Assembly (NCBI GenBank): GCA_049976245.1
Contig: JBMFIQ010000068.1
Span: forward strand, 1 to 7,557
DNA from: Microbacter sp049976245
Lineage (GTDB): Bacteria > Bacteroidota > Bacteroidia > Bacteroidales > Paludibacteraceae
Direction of reading: 5' to 3'
DNA length: 7,557 nt
Every line of letters begins with the position of its first letter. The first letter of the stretch is position 1. Position numbers and translations under genes: made by a program. The notes beneath the pieces were generated by a model. That model saw only the letters and a program-made list of their open reading frames with translations. It made no database searches and had not been told where the DNA came from. Below are positions 1-7,332 of the stretch, one piece after another.

Positions 1-216
1 TATCTACTTGCTGTTTACAAACAGAAAAGATGTTGTAGAAAGAATTGTAAACAAAAAGTTGTAATTTTGACTTTTTCTAGGCCGATTCAATGATTGTGTC
101 GGAAGAGCAGTTCATGCAGATCAATAAAATTGACAATTGTAATGAGTTTTTGCTCCAGTGTATGGCTGTTTTAGCGAGTTCCATACATCTTTAGCGTTAA
201 AAATTAAAATAGACGT
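1..216. other. Upstream non-coding region
   Basis: This AT-rich stretch before the first complete gene holds no convincing gene. Reading frame 2 is open from the window edge to a TAA at 62-64 and would give a 20-residue charged tail (IYLLFTNRKDVVERIVNKKL). That could be the C-terminus of a gene lying outside the window, but 20 codons are too few to be sure. A 34-codon ATG frame at 90-194 has no recognisable features and is probably chance. A possible promoter box lies at 62-69. The 20 bases just before the racemase ATG are A-rich and carry no Shine-Dalgarno motif, as is usual in Bacteroidota. Confidence 0.5.
62..69 (+). promoter_or_regulatory. Possible Bacteroidota -7 promoter box (TAATTTTG)
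   Basis: The octamer matches the Bacteroidota primary sigma factor -7 consensus TAnnTTTG. The upstream TTG candidates are badly spaced: TTG at 45-47 leaves 14 bp and TTG at 33-35 leaves 26 bp, whereas about 17-23 bp is expected. If real, it would give a leader of roughly 140 nt before the racemase gene and drive the racemase-pncB-pncA-radA unit. AT-rich DNA produces this octamer by chance fairly often, so the call is tentative. Confidence 0.3.
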
Positions 217-915
217 ATGAAAAAAATTGGTATTGTCGGCGGCTTGGGACCTGAGTCAACGGTGGCTTATTATCAGGAAATTATTCGTTCTTTTCAATCG
301 GATGGGTATTCGTCCAATTATCCTGACATCGTGTTGTTGAGCGTGAATCTTTACGAATTTATGCATTACATGCAGCATGAGCAATATGAGCAGGCTACTC
401 AATTTTTGCTGAATCAGTTGATGCGGTTGAAACAGGCTGGTGCCGATTTTGCTGCCATCAGCGCCAATACGCCTCATTTGTTTTTCCCCGCTTTGAGAGA
501 TCGTTCTCCTTTACTCTTAATCAGCATCGTGGAAGCTGCCTGCGATCGTGCTTCGGAGTTGAACCTGAAGCGTTGCGGATTGTTTGGAACGGCTTTTACC
601 ATGAAGTCAACATTTTATCAAGAGGTTTTCGCACAGCGTCAAATCGAGATCGTGGTACCTGATGAAGGGGATCAACGGTTTCTTCAGGAAAAGCTTTTTT
701 CGGAAATTGAATTGGGCATTTTCAAAGATGAAACACGTCAGGATTTAATTCGGATTATTCAAAAGATGATTGATCAACAACACATTGATTCATTGATTCT
801 TGGATGTACCGAATTTCCGTTGATTCTCACAGAACCTTCATATGCCGGCATTCCCATGCTGAATACAACTTCCATTCATGTGCAACGCATTGTGGCGTTT
901 TGCAAAGCTGATTGA
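217..915 (+). CDS. Aspartate/glutamate racemase family protein, first catalytic Cys replaced by Ala
   Basis: The 232-residue product has the usual length of the cofactor-independent Asp/Glu racemase family. The N-terminal motif IGIVGGLGPEST (residues 4-15) is diagnostic for the aspartate racemase branch. Family enzymes use two facing cysteines, one per half of the pseudo-symmetric fold. The second is present in LGCTEFPL (Cys197). The first, expected just before N-T-x-H, is Ala83 in SANTPH (82-87). E. coli YgeA is also asymmetric at this position (Thr83/Cys197, from memory), so the protein may still be a one-sided racemase, an isomerase or another enzyme of the superfamily. It has no signal peptide or membrane segment and should be cytoplasmic. 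The ATG at 217 fits the conserved MKKIGIVGG start and follows an A-rich stretch. It is the first of four closely spaced + strand genes and ends 8 bp before the likely pncB ATG. The family call is firm; substrate and activity are open. Confidence 0.9.
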   Translation: MKKIGIVGGLGPESTVAYYQEIIRSFQSDGYSSNYPDIVLLSVNLYEFMHYMQHEQYEQATQFLLNQLMRLKQAGADFAAISANTPHLFFPALRDRSPLLLISIVEAACDRASELNLKRCGLFGTAFTMKSTFYQEVFAQRQIEIVVPDEGDQRFLQEKLFSEIELGIFKDETRQDLIRIIQKMIDQQHIDSLILGCTEFPLILTEPSYAGIPMLNTTSIHVQRIVAFCKAD

Positions 916-923
916 TTCCCATT

Positions 924-2330
924 ATGATACACTATTCCGCTTCTTATACCGATCAATATCAACTGACCATGTCGCAGGTCTATTTTTTGAAAGGACATGC
1001 TTCGACTCGCGTGGTGTTTGATTATTTTTTTCGTAGTCTTCCTTTTAATGCCGGATACGCTGTTTTTGCAGGGTTGGAGGATTTGTTGGAACTTTTGGAA
1101 ACGCTTCGTTTTGATGCTTACGATCTCGATTTTTTGAAAGAGAAGGGATTTCATCCCGATTTTTTGCGCTATCTGAAAGATTTTCGTTTCAATGGTAACA
1201 TTTATAGCAGTTTGGAAGGTGATGTGGTTTTCCCGCTTCGGCCTATTTTGCAAGTAGAGGGCACTGTGATTGAAGCTCAAATCATTGAAACTATTTTGTT
1301 AAATATCTTGAATTTTCAAACGCTCATTGCTACCAAAGCAAGTCGAATGCGCCATGCAGCCGGCGATAAACAACTGATTGATTTTGGTTTAAGACGTGCT
1401 CAAGGAGTGGCTGGTTATTATGCGAGCAGAGCAGCCTACATTGGTGGATTTGATGCCACAAGCAATGTTCGTGCCGGACGTGACTACGACATTCCCATTT
1501 CGGGCACCATGGCACATTCATTCATTGAAACGTATGACGATGAACTTTCGGCTTTTATGGATTTTGCCGAAATTCACCCCGACAACGCTATTTTGTTGGT
1601 TGACACGTACGATACGTTAGGCAGCGGCGTGCCCAATGCCATTCGAGTAGCCAAATGGATGGAAGAGCACGGCCACAAAATGAAAGGAATTCGTTTGGAT
1701 AGCGGCGATTTGGCTTACTTGGCCAAAACCAGTCGGAAGATGTTGGATGAAGCAGGATTGCAGGATGTTAAAATTTCGGTGTCCAATCAATTGGATGAAT
1801 ACATCATTAAAAGTCTTCAGGATCAACGTGCCCCGATTGATGTGTTTGGTGTAGGAACCAATTTGATTACGGGGCATCCCGATTCAGCCCTGGACGGTGT
1901 TTACAAATTGGCTTGTGCCGACGGAAAACCACGCATCAAACTTTCCGAAAATGTTGCAAAAATTACGTTACCTCATCGAAAACAGGTGTTTAGAATGAAA
2001 GATGCAGACGGAAATTTTGTAGGCAGCGACGCAGTGGTGTTGGCTTCCGAACACGATGTTCGCATGATGTATCATCCGCTTTATCCACATAAATTTCAAT
2101 CATTGGAGAAATTTGAAAAAGAACCGCTTTTGCATAAAGTCATGGAAAAAGGGGTGCGGCTGCAGAAAAGCAAATCGCTGTCGGAAGTGGCAGCTTACAG
2201 TAAAGAACGTTTGTCCAAATTACCGGAGGAATACAAACGGTTTGATTATCCCCATATTTACAAAGTGGGTTTAAGTGCCGCTTTGATGAAAGAAAGAGAC
2301 AAACTGATCCTAAAATATAAAAAGCGCTAA
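924..2330 (+). CDS. pncB: Nicotinate phosphoribosyltransferase
   Basis: The enzyme converts nicotinate and phosphoribosyl pyrophosphate, with ATP hydrolysis, to nicotinate mononucleotide plus pyrophosphate. This is the committed step of Preiss-Handler NAD salvage. The 468-residue product is of the longer NAPRT type shared with many bacteria and animals rather than the roughly 400-residue E. coli type. Visible family motifs, in order, are YTDQYQLTM (8-16), DFGLRRAQG (153-161), ATSNVRAG, GTMAHSF (194-200, with His198 the likely phosphorylated histidine), LLVDTYDT (224-231), IRLDSGDL (256-263) and FGVGTNL (308-314). The frame is open upstream to a TTG at 912 that overlaps the racemase stop. I chose the ATG at 924 because family members begin only a few residues before the YTDxYQLTM motif; the TTG would add four residues. 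The next gene, pncA, starts 2 bp after the stop, which joins two consecutive salvage steps in one transcript. It is expected to be cytoplasmic, and nothing in it looks broken. Confidence 0.95.
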   Translation: MIHYSASYTDQYQLTMSQVYFLKGHASTRVVFDYFFRSLPFNAGYAVFAGLEDLLELLETLRFDAYDLDFLKEKGFHPDFLRYLKDFRFNGNIYSSLEGDVVFPLRPILQVEGTVIEAQIIETILLNILNFQTLIATKASRMRHAAGDKQLIDFGLRRAQGVAGYYASRAAYIGGFDATSNVRAGRDYDIPISGTMAHSFIETYDDELSAFMDFAEIHPDNAILLVDTYDTLGSGVPNAIRVAKWMEEHGHKMKGIRLDSGDLAYLAKTSRKMLDEAGLQDVKISVSNQLDEYIIKSLQDQRAPIDVFGVGTNLITGHPDSALDGVYKLACADGKPRIKLSENVAKITLPHRKQVFRMKDADGNFVGSDAVVLASEHDVRMMYHPLYPHKFQSLEKFEKEPLLHKVMEKGVRLQKSKSLSEVAAYSKERLSKLPEEYKRFDYPHIYKVGLSAALMKERDKLILKYKKR

Positions 2331-2332
2331 TC

Positions 2333-2947
2333 ATGGAAGCCTTGATTATTATTGATATGCAAAATGATTTCATGCCGGGCGGGGCGCTGGCTGTTCCGGA
2401 AGCCGATCAGATGATTCCGGTTATTAATACGTTGCAAACTCATTTTGAACTGGTTGTGGCAACTCAGGATTGGCATCCTCGAGGGCATGTGAGTTTTGCA
2501 TCTTCGCATGCTGGGAAAAAACCTTTTGAAAAAATGATGTTAAACGGCATTGAAGAAACACTTTGGCCTGATCATTGCATTCAGGGAACCCGTGGGGCTG
2601 ACTTCTCCGATCAATTAAACACTCAAAAGATAGCTGCCGTGTTTCGTAAAGGAATGAATCCCAAAGTGGATAGTTACAGCGGCTTTTATGATAATCATCA
2701 TCTCATTGCTACGGGGTTATCGGGATATCTTCGAGAGAAAAAAATTCGAACCCTCTATTTTTGCGGCGTTGCAGCGGACGTGTGCGTTTATTTCTCGGTG
2801 ATGGATGCTTTAGCGGAAGGATTTCAATGTGTGTTTGTTCAGGATGCTTCGCAACCTTTATACAGAGATCAATACGCTCATTTGTTGAATGAATTATCAT
2901 CCAAAGGAGTAAGCATTGTGTCATCATGGCAGCTTGTCAATCACTGA
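2333..2947 (+). CDS. pncA: Nicotinamidase (isochorismatase-like fold)
   Basis: This enzyme hydrolyses nicotinamide to nicotinate and ammonia and so feeds the neighbouring PncB. The 204-residue length is typical. The cysteine-hydrolase triad is complete: Asp8 in IIIDMQNDF, Lys106 in FRKGMNP and Cys151 in GVAADVCV. The metal-site residues are also present: Asp46 and His48 in ATQDWHP, and His81 in WPDHCIQG, matching the Asp-His-His arrangement known from nicotinamidases. The DWHP and WPDHC motifs separate it from isochorismatases and other relatives that lack the metal site. The ATG at 2333 lies 2 bp after the pncB stop with no Shine-Dalgarno sequence, so translational coupling to pncB is likely. 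No signal peptide is seen. By family precedent it may also accept pyrazinamide; that is inference only. Confidence 0.95.
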   Translation: MEALIIIDMQNDFMPGGALAVPEADQMIPVINTLQTHFELVVATQDWHPRGHVSFASSHAGKKPFEKMMLNGIEETLWPDHCIQGTRGADFSDQLNTQKIAAVFRKGMNPKVDSYSGFYDNHHLIATGLSGYLREKKIRTLYFCGVAADVCVYFSVMDALAEGFQCVFVQDASQPLYRDQYAHLLNELSSKGVSIVSSWQLVNH

Positions 2948-2989
2948 GAATGGAATGTCAAAAAAACCTAAGAATATTATTCTATTGAT

Positions 2990-4360
2990 ATGGGCAAGAC
3001 AAAATCAGTGTATGTGTGTCAGGAGTGTGGTGCTGAATCGGCCAAGTGGATTGGACGGTGTCCTGCTTGCGGCGCTTGGAACAGTTATGTGGAACAAGTG
3101 GTTCGCAAAGAGAATTCGACAAGAAACAGCGGTTTGTCCTTCAATGATAGTGAACATAAACCCATTCGGATCGAGTCGGTTGAAATAACCCATGAAGAGC
3201 GATTTAACACACATTCGGAAGAGTTTAATCGGGTGTTGGGTGGAGGCATTGTGCCGGGATCATTGGTGCTTATCGGTGGAGAACCCGGCATTGGTAAGTC
3301 AACCTTGGTTTTGCAAATAGCTCTTTCAATGACCAATAAACGCATCCTGTATGTTTCGGGAGAAGAGAGTGTGAAGCAACTTAAGCTCCGTGCTGATCGA
3401 ATGAAAAAGCCTTTGTCAACCTGTTTTGTCATGAGTGAAACTTCTCTGGAACAAATTTACACCCACATTCAAAATGTTCAACCGGAATTGGTTATCATTG
3501 ATTCCATTCAAACCATATCAACCGAATATGCCGAATCGTCTCCCGGAAGCATTACACAGGTGCGAGAGTGTGCCGCTTCATTGTTGAAATTTGCAAAGGA
3601 ATCGGCCATTCCGGTTTTGATAATTGGTCATATTACCAAAGAAGGTACCATAGCAGGGCCTAAAATTTTGGAGCACATTGTGGATACCGTGCTGCAATTC
3701 GAAGGTGATCAACATTATATGTATCGCATTTTGCGTGCCAATAAAAATAGGTTTGGGAGCACCGCTGAGTTGGGTATTTTTGAGATGCAGCATGACGGAT
3801 TGCGCGAAGTAACCAATCCTTCAGAGTTGTTGTTATCGCAACATCACGTTGGGTTGAGCGGAGTAGCCATTGCCGCAGCCATCGAAGGCATTCGTCCGTT
3901 TCTCATTGAAGTGCAGGCATTGGTCAGTACTGCTGCTTATGGGACACCTCAACGTTCGGCAACGGGCTTTGATGTGCGACGCATGAACATGTTGTTGGCT
4001 GTGCTTGAAAAGCGGGCTGGTTTTCGACTGGCACAAAAAGATGTTTTTCTCAATATTGCTGGTGGATTGAAAGTCAACGATCCCGCCATTGATCTTGCTT
4101 TTATGTCGGCTGTGCTCTCCTCCAATTTGGACATGCCTGTTGCTTCCGGTGTTTGCATGGCGGGCGAAGTGGGTTTGTCGGGCGAAATAAGACCTGTAAC
4201 TCGATTGGATCAACGCATCATGGAAGCTGAAAAGTTAGGCTTTCAACGTATCTTGATTCCTGATTTTCACCCAAAACGCGGTGACAAAAAACCGACAACC
4301 ATTGACGTGATCCCCGTGCGTAAGGTGGAAGATGCTTTTCGAATCTTGTTTGGTAATTAA
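2990..4360 (+). CDS. radA: DNA repair/recombination ATPase RadA (Sms)
   Basis: RadA is a RecA-like, DnaB-like hexameric ATPase that helps process recombination intermediates and branch migration. The 456-residue product is full length and shows all family parts. An N-terminal C4 zinc finger has Cys10, Cys13, Cys24 and Cys27. The Walker A motif is GEPGIGKS (97-104), with Lys103 and Ser104. The Walker B motif is LVIIDSIQT (167-175), with Asp171. The RadA-specific KNRFG motif is at 252-256. The remaining C-terminal part, from about residue 285, is the Lon-protease-like domain, which in RadA is a structural and DNA-binding element without protease activity. The ATG at 2990 is the only reasonable start: the frame has a stop at 2969-2971, and MGKTKSVYVCQECG is a typical RadA beginning. 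It lies 42 bp after pncA, in the same direction, and probably shares its transcript. A 5-bp hairpin (AGAAT/ATTCT, 2971-2983) sits just before the start and is too weak to be a terminator. Confidence 0.97.
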   Translation: MGKTKSVYVCQECGAESAKWIGRCPACGAWNSYVEQVVRKENSTRNSGLSFNDSEHKPIRIESVEITHEERFNTHSEEFNRVLGGGIVPGSLVLIGGEPGIGKSTLVLQIALSMTNKRILYVSGEESVKQLKLRADRMKKPLSTCFVMSETSLEQIYTHIQNVQPELVIIDSIQTISTEYAESSPGSITQVRECAASLLKFAKESAIPVLIIGHITKEGTIAGPKILEHIVDTVLQFEGDQHYMYRILRANKNRFGSTAELGIFEMQHDGLREVTNPSELLLSQHHVGLSGVAIAAAIEGIRPFLIEVQALVSTAAYGTPQRSATGFDVRRMNMLLAVLEKRAGFRLAQKDVFLNIAGGLKVNDPAIDLAFMSAVLSSNLDMPVASGVCMAGEVGLSGEIRPVTRLDQRIMEAEKLGFQRILIPDFHPKRGDKKPTTIDVIPVRKVEDAFRILFGN

Positions 4361-4432
4361 AGTTCTTCAATTTTTTATTTTACTGTTTTTTTCTTGTTGT
4401 TGAGCGTTTTGCATTCTTTATTGAATTAGCGT
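4361..4432. other. Convergent gap between radA and hemG
   Basis: Transcription from both sides should end in or near this 72-bp AT-rich gap. On the + strand it has T runs (six at 4371-4376 and seven at 4386-4392). No GC-rich stem precedes them, so no standard intrinsic terminator can be drawn in either direction. Only weak pairings exist, such as TTCAAT with ATTGAA near its two ends. Confidence 0.5.
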
Positions 4433-5815
4433 TCACCTGATCACTTCTTCGGCCAATTGTTTTCCTTGTTTCATCCGATCGGCCATGCCGATTCCTCCAC
4501 GCAGGTTTCCTCCAATGTGTAAAGTGGGATATTGGTCATGCAATCGATCCAAGATCGTAAAACGTGCCTCACAGTCTGCTCCGTATTGTGGAATGGCTTC
4601 CTGATAACGAAAGATGCGAAACAACGTCGGATGAAAAGAGGCCATTTGAAACCACTCTTTTAAGGATGATTCAATGAGTTGAAAAATGGTTTCGTCATTC
4701 ATGTCATACACTTCGGGATGTCTGGTGCCTCCTAAAAATACCGAAAGCAGCGCACCTTCCTCGGGCGCTCTCTCTGTTAGAAAGGCTGATGGATAGAGCA
4801 CTCCAAGAATCTGTTTTTTTTCTTTCGACGGGATCAAACCGCCAAATCCGTCAAGGGGTTTCTGATCCCAGTGGGAAAATCCCACTGCTGCCTGTACTAC
4901 TTTCGCATAGGTCACGTTGGTGATTTTTGCCAAAAGGTGGGGTTCGACGAACGGCAACAATGTATCAAGGGAGGAGGCCCCTGTGGTGGTTATCACGTGA
5001 TTGGCTTTAATGCGTAGAGCCTCGCCGTGACTTAATTGTCCGATGATTTCAAATTGATGATTTGGTTTGGGTTCAATGCGCAGGGTTTGAACGCCAAGCA
5101 TGAAATGATCCTCTCCGGCTGATTGCATCAAAGCATGCGTCAAACGGCTTAAGCCTCCCTTGGCCGAAAAGATGCGATGTGGTTGTTTAGGAGCTTTAGG
5201 TGTCTTTGACTTTCGCTTCTCCAACTGCAATTTGATCGAACCTCCAATGAAACTTCCATATTTTTGTTCCAAATTGTACAATTTGGGAAGTGCAAAACGT
5301 GGAATTAGATAATCGGTGTCGCCGGCATAAACTCCCGAAACAAAAGGATCGACGGCATAGTCCAAGAAGCTTTTCCCCATGCGTCGTTTTACCAAGTTGG
5401 TTAATGTCTCATTGGGGTTGTTGCCGGCTTTGCGAAAAGGTTCTCCCAGTAAACGTATTTTATCAGACCATCGAAACAACGGTGTGGTGATGCCCCCGAG
5501 AATGCCGTCCGGCAAGGTGTGCCATCGGTTGTCTTTCAGAATAAATCGTTTGTTGACCGCATTGGAGGCCCATTCCACGGAGCAATAGTCATGCAGATCG
5601 TCAAAAATTTCTTTCACCGTGTCGTTGTTCATGACTCCGGTGCTTGGACCTTTTTCGTAAATAAATCCTTTTTCTCGTCCTGTCTGTATGGCTCCACCAA
5701 TGTGGTTTGACTGTTCGAGTACAATGAATGATTGCTTTTTTTTATTGAGAAAATGTGCCGTTGTCAGTCCGGTAAGCCCGGCACCAATGACGACAATGTC
5801 AATTTGTTTTTCCAT
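4433..5815 (-). CDS. hemG: Protoporphyrinogen oxidase, HemY-type FAD enzyme
   Basis: The protein is a FAD-dependent oxidase of the amine-oxidase-like fold that takes protoporphyrinogen IX to protoporphyrin IX, the penultimate heme step. The length of 460 residues is typical for HemY-type enzymes; the unrelated E. coli HemG is a small flavodoxin-like protein. The N-terminal Rossmann motif IVVIGAGLTGLTTA (7-20, with Gly11, Gly13 and Gly16) ends in an acidic residue (Glu34) that should bind the FAD ribose. It is followed by HIGGAIQT (38-45) and EKGPSTG (54-60). The C-terminal FAD-binding block LHIGGNLRGGIGMAD (about 432-446) is characteristic of this family. The frame extends back to a TTG at 5845 that overlaps the hemN stop. 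I prefer the ATG at 5815, because MEKQIDIVVIGAG puts the glycine motif at the usual distance. It lies 26 bp after hemN and no promoter is seen in the gap, so it is probably co-transcribed. The related Gram-positive enzyme uses coproporphyrinogen III instead; in Bacteroidota the protoporphyrin route is expected. It is peripheral-membrane or cytoplasmic by family precedent. Confidence 0.93.
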   Translation of the reverse strand: MEKQIDIVVIGAGLTGLTTAHFLNKKKQSFIVLEQSNHIGGAIQTGREKGFIYEKGPSTGVMNNDTVKEIFDDLHDYCSVEWASNAVNKRFILKDNRWHTLPDGILGGITTPLFRWSDKIRLLGEPFRKAGNNPNETLTNLVKRRMGKSFLDYAVDPFVSGVYAGDTDYLIPRFALPKLYNLEQKYGSFIGGSIKLQLEKRKSKTPKAPKQPHRIFSAKGGLSRLTHALMQSAGEDHFMLGVQTLRIEPKPNHQFEIIGQLSHGEALRIKANHVITTTGASSLDTLLPFVEPHLLAKITNVTYAKVVQAAVGFSHWDQKPLDGFGGLIPSKEKKQILGVLYPSAFLTERAPEEGALLSVFLGGTRHPEVYDMNDETIFQLIESSLKEWFQMASFHPTLFRIFRYQEAIPQYGADCEARFTILDRLHDQYPTLHIGGNLRGGIGMADRMKQGKQLAEEVIR

Positions 5816-5841
5816 TTTGTAACTGGTTTGAGTAATTTTGA

Positions 5842-7227
5842 TCAAACGGTTCTTGAATAATGCATTGACGATGAAGGATTCAATAGCGGATCAAAGAGCA
5901 TGGCTACATTGCGCAAAATCATTTTCCCTTCGGTCGAAACCGTCAATTGATGATTTTTCCAGGTAACTAACCCGTCATGGATCATGGGCAGCAGCTTTTC
6001 TTCCGAAAAGTGGGTCGCACTTTTCAGCTCATCGTATGTTAAATGCAACGCTTTGGCAGTCTCATCCAGATCCACAAACTCGTTGCACATGAGTTGTTCA
6101 ATGACCTGTCTGCATATTTGATCCTGATCGGAAAGTTTATAGCCTTTTTCGGGAGCAAATTCATGCTTTTCAACAATTTGCATGTATTCATCCGTGTTTT
6201 TATTGTTTTGAATGTACGCATTTTCGAGTTGGGTAATGGATGAAGCCCCAAAAGCATACACTTGTCCGGCATGATTGCGGGTGCAATAACCCATGAAATT
6301 TCGATGCAATGTTTTTTCTATCAATGCTTTGGTCAATTCGTCATCGGATTTTGCAAAATGATCGAGGCCAATCGCTATGTATCCTGCATCCGTAAGGAGT
6401 TGATAAGCGGATTGAAACAGAGCCAATTTTTCGCTTGCCGAGGGAAGGTGATATTGTTCCAGCGCTTTTTGTGCCGATTTCACCCACGGGACATGTGCAT
6501 ACGAAAAGGTGACGATCCGTTCGGGGTTTAAGCTGATGGCCTGAAGCATGTTTTGTCGAAATGAGTCTACTTGTTGAGCCGGTAACCCGTACACAAAGTC
6601 AAGATTGACCTGTATCCTGTACTCATGCAGTGTTTCAACAATCTCTTCGATGGGGAGTTTGGAGGTTTTTCTGTGAATAATTTCCAGAACGTGCGGGTGA
6701 AAATCCTGAATACCAAGACTGATGCGGTTGAATCCCATCTCGGACAATTCAGTCATTTGTTTTACTGAAAGATAGGCCGGATTGCACTCCATCGCTATTT
6801 CCACGTCGGGTGAGAATGAAAAATGAGCCTTGATGGTTTCCATGATGTCAGCAATGTAGTGAAAAGGAACGCCATTAGGGGTTCCGCCGCCCCAGTGAAT
6901 TTGTGAAATAGGCCTTGAGTGATCCAAAAGTGATGATACCGCTAAGAATTCCTTTTTTAAGGCTGCAAAATATCGATCGTTGGTTGCTTTATTTCGAATC
7001 AATTCGCTGTTGCAACCGCAAAAATTACAAAGTTGAGGGCAAAACGGCACATGGAAATAGAAGGATATGTTGCGTGGCTTTTGTTGATTAGAATGTTCAA
7101 GTAATCGGAGGTAGGTCTCTCGGTCGAAATGGGGTTGAAAAAAATTGGCCGGTGGATAGCTGGTATATCGTGGTCCAGGTTGATCATATTTTTTGATGAG
7201 ATGTTCATCAATGTTGAATGCACTCAT
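5842..7227 (-). CDS. hemN: Oxygen-independent coproporphyrinogen III oxidase (radical SAM)
   Basis: HemN decarboxylates two propionate side chains of coproporphyrinogen III to give protoporphyrinogen IX without oxygen, using S-adenosylmethionine and a 4Fe-4S cluster. The 461-residue product matches true HemN in length. It carries the signature PRYTSYP (19-25), the tyrosine Tyr57 in YFHVPFC, and the HemN-type cluster motif with Cys63, Cys67, Cys70 and Cys72. The CxxxCxxCxC pattern with the extra fourth cysteine distinguishes true HemN from HemW, which lacks it. GGGTPN (113-118) is the next SAM-binding element. The C-terminal HemN_C domain occupies about residues 370-440. The ATG at 7227 suits the family N-terminus. 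A good Bacteroidota promoter lies about 105 bp upstream, leaving a leader of about 100 nt. hemG follows 26 bp downstream and supplies the next enzyme of the pathway. Confidence 0.96.
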   Translation of the reverse strand: MSAFNIDEHLIKKYDQPGPRYTSYPPANFFQPHFDRETYLRLLEHSNQQKPRNISFYFHVPFCPQLCNFCGCNSELIRNKATNDRYFAALKKEFLAVSSLLDHSRPISQIHWGGGTPNGVPFHYIADIMETIKAHFSFSPDVEIAMECNPAYLSVKQMTELSEMGFNRISLGIQDFHPHVLEIIHRKTSKLPIEEIVETLHEYRIQVNLDFVYGLPAQQVDSFRQNMLQAISLNPERIVTFSYAHVPWVKSAQKALEQYHLPSASEKLALFQSAYQLLTDAGYIAIGLDHFAKSDDELTKALIEKTLHRNFMGYCTRNHAGQVYAFGASSITQLENAYIQNNKNTDEYMQIVEKHEFAPEKGYKLSDQDQICRQVIEQLMCNEFVDLDETAKALHLTYDELKSATHFSEEKLLPMIHDGLVTWKNHQLTVSTEGKMILRNVAMLFDPLLNPSSSMHYSRTV

Positions 7228-7249
7228 GGTTTCTATTTAATACAAAATG

Positions 7250-7309
7250 CGCTGCGTTGATTCAATCACGGCTGTCGACTTTGTAGGTGACAACCTCTTA
7301 ACCGCAGCG
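7250..7309 (-). promoter_or_regulatory. Inverted repeat in the hemN leader
   Basis: CGCTGCG at 7250-7256 and CGCAGCG at 7303-7309 are perfect 7-bp inverted repeats 46 bp apart. With one bulged base the pairing extends by two more A-T pairs on the inner side. A small 4-bp hairpin (AGGT/ACCT, 7285-7296) lies in the loop. All of it falls inside the expected hemN 5' leader, between the promoter and the ATG. It could fold as an RNA element that controls hemN, or be an operator pair, or be chance. I do not recognise a known riboswitch class in it. Confidence 0.35.
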
Positions 7310-7332
7310 AATCATGGAAACGTTTTAATCTT

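Noticed and set aside
90..194. 34-codon ATG open frame upstream of the racemase gene, as a leader peptide or small protein
   Set aside because: It is short enough to arise by chance, has no repeated codons for one amino acid, no stem-loop after it and no recognisable motif.
876..1280. 134-codon - strand open frame overlapping the start of pncB
   Set aside because: It lies opposite the well-supported racemase and pncB reading frames, has no recognisable motif and is a complementary-strand shadow.
2756..2763. TATTTTTG matching the -7 consensus inside pncA, as a separate radA promoter
   Set aside because: No TTG lies at the proper distance upstream, it is more than 220 bp from radA, and the codons encode part of the conserved LYFCGV strand of PncA.
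4366..4392. T runs after radA as an intrinsic terminator
   Set aside because: No GC-rich inverted repeat precedes either T run.
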